DNA of 64,000 bases from Rosa chinensis (GCF_002994745.2 NC_037094.1:44405139-44469138), one strand, 5' to 3'; counted from the stretch's first letter, positions 34,051 through 45,041 are shown. Numbers and translations: made by a program. The notes: a model not told the origin generated them from the sequence alone.

Positions 34051-34500
34051 GTTACGCCCCGTATCTGATTTACCCTTTTACTGTGTCTAAGTGAATTACT
34101 ATATGTTTTACCATTCGCGGTTATAGAGTTTTACCTTTTAGGGAGGCTAGAACTTGACTTTTTGTTCGGGTCAAAATTTGAGAAAATTTTCTTCACGAAA
34201 GTTGTAGGCGACGTTAAACCGAATCCGTGGACGTGTGGTACGTAAAAATCGGAAATAGAGACAGAAGCATTTCCCTGGTCTTTCTCTCCCTGCCCCGCGT
34301 TTTGAATATTCAGAAATAGAGAGCTAATAGCGATAGTGATAGTGATTGAGCTAATTAGGGCTTCTAGAGAGAAAAGGAGAATCATCAAATTTGGCATCAC
34401 ATCTAGCTTTCTCTTAACGTACAATCGCGATGGCAAGGGAACTTCTGATTTTAAAGGTATATCTAAGCTTAATTGGTTATCCATATCAATCAGTTAATTT
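34051..34500 (+). mobile_element. 5' part of another LTR
   Basis: TGTTACGCCCCGTATCTG resembles an LTR start of the TGT-ACGCCCC type and is followed by 'cttcacgaaagttgtaggcg' and 'gtggacgtgtgg', phrases shared in diverged form with the LTRs at 31007 and 55788. Similarity to LTR structure stops by about 34500 without an end. A truncated copy lying next to the previous one. Confidence 0.45.
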
Positions 34501-34873
34501 CACTTGAATTTTGTTCTGGATTAACTATTAGACCTAGTTGTTTTATGCGTGGAGAAAGTTGAAAACTATATAGTTCTGAAGTTACAATTTAGTGTTCAAA
34601 TTCTGAACACTAGCTCTCAAACAAAATCAGGGTGAAGAACACCAATTTTAGTTCAAACATTGTCATATTTCAATGTCAGGATGGGTCGTCTTCTGCAAAA
34701 CTATCATTCCCCATAAAAATTTTAAGCTTACTCTACATTTAAAAGCATCTCTCTTTCTATATTCAATAATGTAAAGGAAAACAATTTGTAAAACATTAGA
34801 CAGAAAAAATAAAGAATGAATAAAAAAATTAACAGTTCTTGTCTTGATCAATGCTGAAGATGCTGCCTTCAGC

Positions 34874-35506
34874 TCACTTGCATTGTAAAGTTTGGACCGC
34901 CTTGGAGGACAGATCAAATGCTATGGTACAGTCCATATCAGTCGACTTCTTTTTCTTCATGATGAACATGAGTTCAACCTTTCCGGTCAATTTAGCTTGG
35001 CTGCTGAGGGTCAAGATCCCACCATTCAAATCACTTCCGAGATTTGAGCTTGGCAATACATTGGAATTCAAACTCACTGTGACATCAATCTTTTTGGTGG
35101 AACGCATGCCAGCCTTGCTCTTAGGAATACTAACTTGCCCCACAGCCATGCCTTGGTACAAGAACATTGCAGTGCTTGCATCGAACTTATAAGGTCCCCA
35201 GTTTGTGTTCTTGACCCTGATTTGGGTTGTGAAGGTTGTGTCAAATGAAGGTGTTGCAGGGACAGAGTTGAGGCTTTGGACGTTGATGGCACCTAACCTG
35301 ACTTTTGGGGTCTTAACTTTCATCACAGTGAGACCAAATACGGTCATCACTATGATCTGAAACACAATGAAACCACCAATATACATAGCCAATTTGATTC
35401 TCTTTCGGCGTTTGAGCTCATCTTCGGATTGTAAGGTGGCAGATTCTTCATCCTTTCTGGAGTAGCCATTTGCCGATACAAACATCTGTTGGTTCTTCTC
35501 AGCCAT
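34874..35506 (-). CDS. LEA_2 (NDR1/HIN1-like) membrane protein, gene 1
   Basis: 210 residues. LEA_2/NHL proteins are anchored by an N-terminal membrane segment and carry a WHy-type beta-sandwich outside it. Members are linked to drought, cold and defence responses, but the role of this one is unknown. A polar N-terminus (MAEKNQQ...SEDELKRRKRIK) precedes a transmembrane helix (LAMYIGGFIVFQIIVMTVFGLTVM, about residues 37-60), then KTPKVRLG, the core TTFTTQIRVKNTNWGPYKFD, YQGMAVGQVSIPKSKAGM and a KVELMFIMKKKK strand, ending QTLQCK. The Met at 35506 is chosen over the upstream one at 35623 because homologues in this window start MAEK/MSEN and the upstream part looks like 5'UTR. Single exon. Faces gene 2 head to head. 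Confidence 0.92.
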   Translation of the reverse strand: MAEKNQQMFVSANGYSRKDEESATLQSEDELKRRKRIKLAMYIGGFIVFQIIVMTVFGLTVMKVKTPKVRLGAINVQSLNSVPATPSFDTTFTTQIRVKNTNWGPYKFDASTAMFLYQGMAVGQVSIPKSKAGMRSTKKIDVTVSLNSNVLPSSNLGSDLNGGILTLSSQAKLTGKVELMFIMKKKKSTDMDCTIAFDLSSKAVQTLQCK

Positions 35507-36382
35507 ATTTCTTTTCTTCAGAAGTCTTGAAAGAAAATGTTCTGTTTTCCTGTTTCGAAAGAAAGTTTTGAAAGTACAAGAGGAAATGAGCAAGTGTAGT
35601 ATGTGTGAAGTTGTTTGTGACAATGTTGGTACTGCAATGTGGTATATATAGTGTTTGATAGATGACTTCTGAAAAGATGAAGGGGGCAGTTAAGCATCCA
35701 GGAAAGTATAGTCAAACTTGCAGCATAGTATAGACGTTTTGACTAGATATAGTCTTCTAGACTTTTGGTCCTATTTTAGGTGCTTGCTTGCTGCAAGACA
35801 AAGTCTAGGACTTTATATGACTTGTTAAGCATCCTTTTGTTTCCAGGCTAAGTCTTTGTTCCATTCTAATATTCTATAATGCGTTTCTTTTCTTTTATCA
35901 GTTTAATATCTAGGAATAAAGTCAATAAACCATGCCTCTCACAGTACCTCTTTTAGAATATAAGAATCTGATTTGAGTAATTCAAAATAGCAGTTTGTAT
36001 AATAGGTTCGGCTTTCCATTCACTTTCTCCACCAAAATTAAAATAGTAGTATGCCCTGATCACCACATGTCAAATTAGATATTAATTATCTCTAAATGAT
36101 TATATTAAGCTCCTTATGAAGCTCATTTATGCGACCAATATATAGAAGACTAGAAGTCAAAAGTTCGAATATATGTGTGCGCACTGATTCCATTTCAAAG
36201 AAGTTTACACCAACCATACTCAAATTTATTCATCAATTTTCCTAAGCAGCACTATATATATGGCGCAGCATTGATATCATTCCCATAAACAATACACTTG
36301 CTCAGTTCATAATTTAGAGAGCCAAACCGAAAAAGAGATCTTTTTCTTTTGTTTCTTTCAAAGCTTTCCACGAAACTAGAGA
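35507..36382. promoter_or_regulatory. Bidirectional promoter between LEA_2 genes 1 and 2
   Basis: 876 bp between divergent start codons. TATA boxes sit at 35642-35651 (minus-strand CTATATATAC, about 135 bp from the gene 1 ATG) and 36252-36261 (CTATATATAT, about 120 bp from the gene 2 ATG). TTGCTGCAAGACAAAGTCT at 35788-35806 is identical to a site in the second divergent promoter. A TTGAC (W-box core) lies near 35738. The middle part is AT-rich with no other motif I would defend. Confidence 0.6.
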
Positions 36383-37021
36383 ATGATGTCTGAGAATACC
36401 AACCAGGCTTATCCTTTGGCCCCTGCAAATGGTTACACAAGAAGTGATGGAGAATCTTTGGTATCCGAAGATGAGCTGAAACGCCAAAAAAGAATGAAAT
36501 TGTTTTTGTACATTGGTATCTTCATTGTCTTTCAAATCATAGTGATGACTGTATTTGGTCTTACTGTGATGAAAGTGAAGACCCCTAAGGTAAGATTGGG
36601 CCAAATCAATGTCAAAAGCTTCAACTCTGTTCCCACAACACCTTCATTTGACACAACCTTTACCACCCAGATAAGGGTGAAGAACACTAACTGGGGTCCT
36701 TACAAGTTTGATGCAAGCACTGCAACATTCATGTACCAAGGTGTGGCAGTGGGGCAAGTATCTATTCCCAAGAGAAAGGCTGGAATGCGTTCCACCAAGA
36801 AGATCAGTGTCGCAGTGAGTTTGAATACTGATGGAATTCCAAGTAGTTCTACCCTTGGTAGTGAATTGAACAGCGAGATCCTTACTCTGACCAGCCAAGC
36901 TAAATTGACCGGAAAGGTAGAATTGATGCTCATCATGAAGAAGAAGAAGTCTGCCAATATGGACTGCACCATAGCATTTGATCTTTCCACAAAGATGGTT
37001 AAAAGCTTGCAATGCAAGTGA
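36383..37021 (+). CDS. LEA_2 (NDR1/HIN1-like) membrane protein, gene 2
   Basis: 212 residues, single exon, intact. N-terminus MMSENTNQAYPLAPANGYTR with an acidic SEDELKRQKRMK stretch, one transmembrane helix (FLYIGIFIVFQIIVMTVFGLTVM), then the conserved KTPKVRLG, TTFTTQIRVKNTNWGPYKFD, AVGQVSIPKRKAGMRSTKK and KLTGKVELMLIMKKKK, ending KSLQCK. The APANGYTRSDGES segment is shared with gene 4 and not with gene 1, so genes 2 and 4 are the closer pair. Divergent from gene 1 and convergent with gene 3. The initiator could be Met1 or Met2. Function inferred only from the family. Confidence 0.93.
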   Translation: MMSENTNQAYPLAPANGYTRSDGESLVSEDELKRQKRMKLFLYIGIFIVFQIIVMTVFGLTVMKVKTPKVRLGQINVKSFNSVPTTPSFDTTFTTQIRVKNTNWGPYKFDASTATFMYQGVAVGQVSIPKRKAGMRSTKKISVAVSLNTDGIPSSSTLGSELNSEILTLTSQAKLTGKVELMLIMKKKKSANMDCTIAFDLSTKMVKSLQCK

Positions 37022-38308
37022 TATATCAGTTCGTCACTAACATTTGATTTATTCTTTTTTGTCAGTATCACCTCTTGGGTTTGGTGTTGATCAATTTATT
37101 CTGTATACTATATATCAGAATGGTTTTAGTACTTTTAAGCACCAGAGCTCATATTTTTTGTCTTTCTGTTGTTTAATTAATATAGAAACAGATGCTTGAT
37201 TTCTATGACAGCAAGAATACCTGCCTTGCATAAATTCATTCCAGAACTTTAGGAGAAAACGAGTCTTGTAGGAATAGCTAGTCAAATGAAGTAAAAATAT
37301 ATCAATCCTAATTATATAATGCCCTTGTAGAAACGCATGATATATATATAGCAACAAGAAAAGAGGCAATAAATTGGCAAAAGACGGGACCATTACAAGG
37401 TCACCATCTTACAATTAGAGAAGATTATCTTTTGTGTGGCACTACTTTCTGGACTGAATTAGACCATTTATATGATTCATGAGCGCATCGCAGGGTCTGA
37501 ATAGAGCAAAATTATCATGCTTATTGCTATGGCATTCTTCTTGTTTAGTGTTGGTGACTAATTTCATACACCAATCATAGGCACCTGTTATAAGTTAGTC
37601 CTAAATCAACTTCGGACAAATTAGTTTCATTCTGTAACAGAAATTAAGTGATAGAGATGGCATATATGCATCATGTGATCCCTTCGATACCTGAATTGAT
37701 GAAAAATAAAATTGGTTCTAAGATTGTTGACAAATGCTAAACAAAAGGTAGTATATTGATCTGACTATGACTTAATTGTGAGAATGATAGAACCACATGT
37801 GTGCTATTGCCTAATTATGCATTCCGTTGAAAGTTGTAAGTGGTCCATGAGCTCTGTGTTTAGACTCTGGAACATTATTTTCCTAATGTTCCCTTTCACA
37901 TTATCGATTGCAGGCTTCCTCATGTCGGACGAACAGCCAACCTCGTTTTCAGTTTCTCAGCTTGTACTTTTAGAAATATGTTGAGGTATTCTTAGAGTAA
38001 TGATTACCGATGACTTTCATCTGTACGTATATTCCCCTGAATTGATTTTCCCCTTTGAACGTTACTGTTGGATCTAGTTGTTAGCTAGATTAATTTCTCA
38101 GCTGCCTCTTATGTGGGTTTCGGTATTTTCTTGATTTTCTTTCATTTCCTTGATATTCTAGGAGCTCAAAGGCAAGAATAGGATCATACTAACAACAAAT
38201 ATGAATATTTATTTAGCATTATGTATAAACCTTTACAACAAACCTAAGCGTCACAAATAAAAAGAATGAATGAAAAAATAACAAATCAAGAACTAGCTTG
38301 TCACATTA
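37022..38308. other. Intergenic between convergent LEA_2 genes
   Basis: 1.29 kb of AT-rich DNA holding the 3'UTRs of genes 2 and 3. Short frames (37778-37984) show no recognisable content, and no transposon ends were seen. Confidence 0.5.
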
Positions 38309-38943
38309 TCACTTGCATTGTAAACTTTGGACGGTCTTTGTGGACAGATCAATTGCCATGGTGCAGTCCATAGTGGCAGATTTCTTTTTCTTCATTATAA
38401 GCATCAATTCCACCTTTCCGGTCAATTTGGCTTGGCTAGTCAGCGTCACCACCCCACTGCTCAATTCACTGCCAAGAGTAGAACTGCTCGTCAATGCATT
38501 CGAGTTCAAACTCACCACAACATTGATCTTCTTGGTGGAACGCATTCCAGCTTTGCTCTTAGGTACTGCCACTGTCCCCACAGGCTCGCCTTGGTACATG
38601 AACGTTACGGTGCTTGCATCAAATTTGTAAGGACCCCAGTTGGTGTTCTTTACCCTGATTTGGGTGTTGAATGTAGTGTCAAATGAAGGCGTTGCAGTTG
38701 CTGCGTTCAAGTTTGTGATGCTAACTTCGCCCAATCTCACCTTCGGGTCTTAACTTTCATCACAGTAAGACCAAACACAGTCATCACTATGATCTGAAAA
38801 AATATGAAGATACCAATATAGGTAAACAACTTGATTCTCTTCTGGCGTTTGAGCTCCTCATTGGTTTGCAAAGTGGCAGATTCTTCGTCTTTTCTGGTGA
38901 AGCCTTTCACTGATGCCAAAGCCTGTTTGATCTTCTCAGCCAT
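38309..38943 (-). pseudogene. LEA_2 protein, gene 3, single-base frameshift
   Basis: Full-length relative of genes 1, 2 and 4 (ATG at 38943, MAEKIKQALASVKG; stop at 38309 after QSLQCK). The membrane helix (FTYIGIFIFFQIIVMTVFGLTVM) and the whole LEA_2 core are preserved. After MKVKT the sequence has ACCCGAAGG where its paralogues have ACCCCNAAGG: one C is missing (plus strand about 38744-38748), which gives RR-stop at residue 69. The rest continues open in the other frame without any further lesion. A single homopolymer loss in an otherwise clean gene is equally compatible with a very young pseudogene or a base-call error. Confidence 0.85.
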
Positions 38944-39615
38944 TTTCTTTAATTACTCAGAAAAGCTTAAAATGTGTTTTCTCTCTTTCTTTTGGCTAGT
39001 GTTGTTTGTGGGAATGTTGGCTTCAGCTGCGTGCTATATATAGTCAGCCGCCTCGGAGTTCGAGTAGGCTTCCAGGAAATGCTAGTGTGTAACGCGCTAG
39101 TATAGAGAAGTTGATAAGTTTTCTACTCGTCTAGAACGAATTGGACCATAATTAGAGATTTTTGCTGCAAGACAAAGTCTTTCTTAGCTTTGCTTACAAT
39201 AATCAGACAGCTAGGAGTGCTATATATTATTATATTTCTTTTATTCTTTACTTTTTTTTTTTTTCCTTTCATGAGTTTAAAACGTGGGAATGGTCAATGC
39301 CGGCATGAATTTAATACCCAGATAAGATGCTGCTGCAGTCATCGATCATCTAGAAGATAATTGATAATTTATTCCAGATTTGGACGCGTTTTGTGTTTAG
39401 CTGGATTGAAATACACGTTCCAGGAAACTCATTCTCGCAATTAACTTACTGAAATTGTCCAAATCTCCAAACACTATATATACAGAGACTCCTACTTCTA
39501 TTTCATCATCAACACAAACAAGTTCCTTCATTTCCTATAGTTTCATCGTCATCGCAACATAAACCCACAACTTCCTTCATTTCCTATTCGTTTGCATCAG
39601 AAAAGAAAAACAAAC
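38944..39615. promoter_or_regulatory. Bidirectional promoter between LEA_2 genes 3 and 4
   Basis: 672 bp between divergent start codons. TATA boxes lie at 39034-39043 (CTATATATAG, gene 3) and about 39475-39484 (CTATATATAC, gene 4). The 19-bp TTGCTGCAAGACAAAGTCT at 39162-39180 is identical, and in the same orientation and similar place, to that in the gene 1/gene 2 promoter. Another shared block is 'ttccaggaaa' with 'agtatagA' near 39070-39110 (compare 35697-35730). CGCGCTAG and a T11 run are also present. Confidence 0.6.
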
Positions 39616-40248
39616 ATGGCTGAGAAGACACACCAGGCTTATCCTTTGGCTCCGGCAAATGGTTACACAAGAAGCGATGGGGAGTCTTTGTCCGAGGACG
39701 AGCTCAAGCGCAAGAAGAGAATCAAGTGTTTTGCTTATATTGGTATTTTCATTGTGTTCCAGATTGCAGTCATGACTGTCTTTGGTCTCACTGTGATGAA
39801 AGTCAAGACCCCCAAGGTTAGACTCGGCACAAGCACCCTCAGAGACTTCACCTCTTCCACTACAGCACCTTCGTTCAGCACAACCTTCAACACCCAAATC
39901 AGGGTCAAGAACACCAACTGGGGTCCTTACAAGTTCGACCAAGGTATCGTGACATTCATGTACCAGGGTACACCTGTGGGGACAGTCGTTGTACCCAAGG
40001 GCAAAGCTGGGATGCGTGGCACCAAGAAGATCAACGTGATTGTGAGCTTGAACACTGCTGCATTGCCCAGCAGTTCTACTCTCGGCAGCGAATTGAGCGG
40101 TGGGGTGTTGACGCTGACCAGCGAAGCAAAATTGACCGGAAAGGTGGAGTTGATGTTGATCATGAAGAAGAAAAAGTCAGCTAGTATGAACTGCACCATA
40201 CAAATTGATGTGTCCGGACAGACAGTCAAAAGCTTAGAATGCAAGTGA
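39616..40248 (+). CDS. LEA_2 (NDR1/HIN1-like) membrane protein, gene 4
   Basis: 210 residues, single exon, intact. It starts MAEKTHQAYPLAPANGYTRS (the upstream in-frame Met at 39592 is within the likely 5'UTR). It has SEDELKRKKRIK, one transmembrane segment (FAYIGIFIVFQIAVMTVFGLTVM), then KTPKVRLG, TTFNTQIRVKNTNWGPYKFD, GTPVGTVVVPKGKAGMRGTKK and KLTGKVELMLIMKKKK, ending KSLECK. Shared VGTV-VPK with gene 3 (genes 1 and 2 have VGQVSIPK) suggests some sequence exchange, or subfunction differences by pair. Divergent from gene 3. Confidence 0.93.
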   Translation: MAEKTHQAYPLAPANGYTRSDGESLSEDELKRKKRIKCFAYIGIFIVFQIAVMTVFGLTVMKVKTPKVRLGTSTLRDFTSSTTAPSFSTTFNTQIRVKNTNWGPYKFDQGIVTFMYQGTPVGTVVVPKGKAGMRGTKKINVIVSLNTAALPSSSTLGSELSGGVLTLTSEAKLTGKVELMLIMKKKKSASMNCTIQIDVSGQTVKSLECK

Positions 40249-40749
40249 TATTCTAGAAATGTTGATTAGCTAGCTCTTCATTATGCTGCAATTTTTTCAT
40301 TCATTTTTTTTCCTGTGTGACGCCTTTGGTTTGTTGTGGAAATATAAATGGTATTTTTTATATAGTGTTTGACCACGTACGTGTTATTTTTCTCTCTTTA
40401 TTTGACATGACCAGGGCAACAGATCCCGCCTAGTTGCACTAAAGTTAGAAACTGAAAGTGTTTTTGGAGCCGTGTGCATGAGACGTGTGATAGAGTCTCT
40501 ATCATCCTTCATGATGTATTCACTTATTCTGTAGCGTGTGAGATTACTGATGTGGTGACCCGAATGAGTATATCACAGTACCGTAATATTAAGCTAATAG
40601 GAGCTCGATACATCGTAGACGTACCGTAGACCTACCAACTTAATACTACAAGGCTTTTTTGAAAATACAATTTTTAGAAAATAGGAGACCAAGAAATTTT
40701 TTAAGGAAATACTTTAAATCAACAATCCAACATTCAAATTAATAAGTCT
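40249..40749. other. 3'UTR/intergenic, no gene
   Basis: AT-rich sequence downstream of LEA_2 gene 4 with no convincing open frame, repeat or RNA gene. Confidence 0.5.
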
Positions 40750-41030
40750 GGAAATGCTTAAAAATAAGGGTTCTTGACCCATAGGCCATAGCACCAAAAT
40801 TGGCCAAACTTATCCCAATTACCCCAGCAACAAATTTTTATTCTCATTTACCCTATTTAAAATAAAATGACATTTTTTCCCTTGATTGAATTAATAAACT
40901 ACATTTTGTCCTCTCTCTCTCTCTCTCTCTCTCTCTCCACCTCCGGCGCGGTGTCGAATTCTGGCATCACTATCTTGGACGACATGGCGGCGATAGTCCA
41001 CACCTGAAGCTCCGGTCGGAGTTACAGGAG

Positions 41031-41400
41031 TCAAACTCCGTCTCGATGCAAAGCCTTACTGTGGAGCTTGCCGGTGGCGCGTCGGAGCTTTTGCAACTCG
41101 TCAACTATGTCATCGGCGTTGGAAAGTCCGTCAACGGCAGCGGGGCCTTCAGGAAGGACTGCACTGATCTGGATCGCGCTACTGGCGCATTTGTTCGGAG
41201 AGATTAGGAACTTCAAAGGACTCGAATTTCCATCCTTGGATGATTCGACTTCTTCTTCGTGCTCCATAGAGTCATGGGTTTCTGATCTGGTCATCGTCGT
41301 GGGTGGCTCCACTGAAGCTGGTTTAGATCCCTCAGTTGCACTCAACTTCCAACCCGATTTATGGGTTTGCTCCGATTTGGTGCCCAGAGTAATTTCTGGG
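41031..41400 (-). pseudogene. Captured host-gene fragment, unknown family
   Basis: Minus-strand open frame of about 120 codons with gene-like composition (GC-richer than its surroundings, Ser/Glu-rich). It includes SETHDSMEHEEEVESSKDGN and LKFLISPNKCASSAIQISAV, then a helical DDIVDELQKLRRATGKLHSK. It has no ATG of its own (the 104-codon version starts at a TTG) and is bounded by the TIR element, so it looks like a transduplicated exon and not a working gene. The parent gene was not identified. Confidence 0.5.
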
Positions 41401-41654
41401 AGGCCAGATTTTTTTTTTTTTTTGTAAACTGTGGGCAGAGGCCAAGAATGAAAGGGAAAAAAAAAGTTTTATACAATTTGGTCTTGCTCTATGCATGCAC
41501 TGCTTTGAAAAGAATTCCATCATGTAATTTGGACTTGTTTTTTTATACAATCTGTTTTTTTAGAATAAATTATACAATCTGTTTATTTTTTCTTCTTTTT
41601 TTGGTAAAATGAGAGCAGAAGGTCCTCAAAGAAAAAGAAAAGGAAAAAAAGTTT

Positions 41655-41960
41655 TATTGGAGGGCAATAGACGTCTATTGGAGGACAATAAACATTTTTA
41701 AATTGATATAATCTCTTCGTTTTTTTCTTTAATCAAAGTTTTATTAGTCTAATTTTAGGAATATTAGTTCTCATTTCGGCTACCGAAAGTTCTATTGGAG
41801 GGCAATAGACGTCTATTGGGGGCAATACATGGTTGATAGTCGTCTATTGGAGGGCAATAGACGTCTATTAGAGGGCAATAGGAGTCTATTGGGGGGGGGG
41901 GGCAATAGGGGGCAATAAAAGTCTATTGGGGGGCAATAAATGTCTATTGGGGGCAAAAAA
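41655..41960. repeat. Minisatellite of GGCAATAGACGTCTATTGG type
   Basis: About 8-10 irregular units built from 'attggagggcaatagacgtc' and shortened forms 'ctattgggggcaata', plus a G10 run near 41890. Complete units contain the 14-bp palindrome AATAGACGTCTATT with a central GACGTC. Unit length is about 20-40 bp and decays toward the right. Confidence 0.85.
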
Positions 41961-42290
41961 ACCTTTCCGGTGAGATTTTCAGCAAATTCCGGTGGGCGAA
42001 GGTCAGTGACGGGATTCCGGCGACCTGTGATCGGGCTCCAGCGAAATCCCCTATGGTTCTCTCTCTTCCATTCACTCTCTCTCTCTCTCTCTCTCTAAGT
42101 AACAAAGGTGAGGGTAAAATGGTATTAAAAAAAAATTTTAAAAAAAATCTTAATGGGGTATTAGGGAAGACCTCATTAGAGAGTTTTGGGTAAGAGGGAA
42201 TTAAAAAAACTTAGTGGGGTAAGTGGGAAAAAAATATCTAAAAATGGTGTAAATGGACAAAAACCCTAAAATTAAAGTGGGCAAGTGCAT

Positions 42291-45041
42291 TGTGACGCCT
42301 TAGGGCTTACATCATAACCGAAATGAAAGGAGTTCAACAATAACAATAAAACAAAGGGGTGAGGCGCGCTCCCAGGTAGGCGAACCTCACAGAGTTCAAC
42401 ATGGAATGAAAAACGAGTAAATTAATGGAGTACCAAAGGGAAGAACTTCAAGCAACAGGAACAGCAACACACGGACTCGGCCAACGATCCACTTCTAATC
42501 CAAAATGACCTCGTTGTAACCTGAAATGTAGGGGTGAGCATTTCGTCCTCGCTAGCCCAATAGGGGCCGACCCAACCTTAGTTAGGTTTGAAAACTAATA
42601 GGTAAAACATAACTACTAGAATATAGGTTGCACGCATTTGTAAAATCAAGTAAAACAAAAACAATCACAGTTGTTTCATTTCAGGAAATCATATGCAACA
42701 TGCTTCACACAACTTGGAGCTCCGAGATACTTACCTGCCGGCTAAACTAAAATAAATCGGTAACCGACCTGGTTCGTCATCCTTGGAGAACCGGCCAACT
42801 ACTCTATAGTCTTTATGGCTACAAGTAGTGAAAGTGTCCATTTCCTGGCTCTGAGTCTCCTATGACTGGTTCACTGTCTGTGCTTACCTTTTCTCGACAA
42901 ACATAGGAGCACAGCCCCCTCCAGAGGTTCACGGTTATCGACACCGTGGGATCCCTAGGAATCTACACGTCTAGGTCCCATTCACTTTCAAGTCACAAAC
43001 ACAAACATACAAGGGTACATTATCTCAACATGCAAGTCTAGCCTCAGTTTTTGCAATCAACAATTATTAGTTAGGAAAACAAGGTATCACGAGGCATAGA
43101 CTAATGAACAACCAAAAACATAGTTGCAGGCAACATAATATTATACTAGAGCATTCCACATATATCGAAAAGCCTCTAACAAGGAAGGGACAACTCACCC
43201 TACGTGGAAAATGCCGGCGTATTCCACACTTTGATGTTTTCCGCTTAAGCTTCCTTAACGATCGTGTTTCCTGAACCATTGCTTAGTTTGTAAGTAATTA
43301 TCCAGGTAAACATCATGATCAACTTTAAGTAATCGCGCACACTAAATCATTTTTATTTCAATGAGGCCATTAATTATTTCTTTCAACCTTTACCAATTTA
43401 GGAAACTAACTGCTTCTTTATTAAAAAGGAAAACGTTCTTATCGCTCCGCTAAGCTTTCTCCAATCTGAGCGACCAAAGTCGAGTTGATCCTCACGTTTT
43501 TCGAGATCAGTCAACCACAGTCAACTCTAGGAGTTGACTTTTGACATTTGACTTTGACTTCTGACTTTTGACCAACTAATCCTTTATTTACTATTATTTC
43601 TTATTTATTAAAAACAAATAAGTAAATAATTAATATAAATAAAGTTTTACTTTTACTTTTACCCATTTACTTCTCCTTTTTCACCTTTTCACTTTTACCA
43701 TGACTTTTACTTCCACACTTTCACTTTTACCTTTTACCTCCTTTTTACCGAATTTACCTTTACTTTCACCTTCTTCACTTTTTACCACTTTACCACAGTA
43801 AAAACTCATAAAATCCAACTTTTACCATTTTCTTTATTTTCCTTTTCTTCCAAAAACAAAGCCATTTCTTTTCTTCTTCCTTTTCTTTTTCTTTTGGCCA
43901 AAACTACACAACAACAATCATCAAATCTTCCACAATAAAATTCCAACACTATGAAAATTAGGCTAATAAAATCCTACTAATTAAACTCTTCTCAAAGATC
44001 TAATTTTCACAATTTTTCCAACAACAACAATGGCTCAACAAAATCAAAATCAACCAACTAAATTCCAAAAATTCTAGGGTTTGTCCAAAACTCATTCCTT
44101 ACCCTTTCTTCTTCAAAACTCACAGCCTATTCCTCCTCCTTGGCCTTCTTCACCTACAAATCCATCCAACATCATCATCTCAACCAAAAAACTCGAAAAC
44201 AAGGTTGCATGGATAGATCCTTACCACAAATCATTGCCAAACCCGTAGCCTAGCTTTATGGTTTAAGGAGAAATCAGGTTTGTGCACCAAAAATCAAAAT
44301 GGAAATCAAAAACTTGAATTTGATAAGAAAGATGTATAGATCGAAGGAATATAGGCTATATTAGGATGGATAATATCTTGATTTGAACTTGAAAAGAAGA
44401 AATCACAAAAAGCCCCAATTTAGCTTCGGGTTCTAGGGTTTTTGGAGGATCAAATGGCTAAATTTCATGATTTCGGTTGGAGAAATGGAAAGAGGGGATG
44501 AAGGGAAGAAAATCTGGAAATTTTGGTTGAAATCTGGGTTCCGGCGACAGCGGTGGTGTGGCGGCGGCGATTTCCGGCTGCTTCCGGAGAGAGAAGGGGA
44601 CGGATGAGAGAGAGGGAGAAGTGAGAAAATGAGGAAGAGGCTAGGGTTTTTGAGAGAATGAGATGCTTAAATACCTCTCCCATTAATGAATATGAAAAGT
44701 CGAATCTGCCCTTCCTTTTGGGCCAAATGGGCTTGGGCTGTTCCATTTTCATTTTCCTCTTAATTTCCCTCAAGCCCACTCCGAAAATTATCTCTTCAAA
44801 CATCCTTATTTCTCTGATACTTCACCGAATCCTTTAGGGAAAATTTTCCGGGCTTGTCCTAAGCCTCGATACTTTAAAAATACTTTTCTAGATCCAAATT
44901 GGATTTTCTCTAATTTCTTAATCCTTTAAATGGCCTCAAAGTTTTAACCTAAGCGCGAATACTTGTGTACCTTCCGAATACGTAGTTTCATACATTATAC
45001 GACAAATTAAAATAAAATAAAATAAAGTACGGGGGTCTACA
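42291..45041 (-). mobile_element. LTR (about 2.75 kb), minus orientation
   Basis: Minus strand begins TGTAGACCCCCGTAC at 45041, and the plus strand begins TGTGACGCC at 42291, so the block is bounded by TG..CA. A TATA-like GTATTTAAGC on the minus strand (about 44668-44677) is followed by a pyrimidine-rich leader and a short GC-rich frame (44465-44803), as in long plant LTRs. Flanking pentamers (TGCAT and ACTGA) do not match, so either one edge is wrong or the copy was rearranged. Contains repeated TTTTACC/CTTTTAC motifs at 43630-43830. Confidence 0.55.

Larger units (their letters stand above)
40750..42277. mobile_element. TIR element with captured sequence
   Basis: The ends are imperfect inverted repeats: TTAAAAATAAGGGTTCTTGACC at left, and on the opposite strand at right TTTAATTTTAGGGTTTTTGTCC. 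Both are followed by 'aattacccc/ttacccc'-type motifs and (CT)n tracts (40908-40937; 42075-42098). The AGGGTTTTTGTCCATTTA end recalls widespread plant Mutator-like termini. The target-site duplication was not resolved. The interior contains a GC-rich gene fragment and a palindromic minisatellite. Confidence 0.55.

Noticed and set aside
42291..45041. Simple solo LTR with TSD
   Set aside because: Termini look right but the flanking pentamers TGCAT and ACTGA differ, so a clean solo-LTR insertion is not supported.
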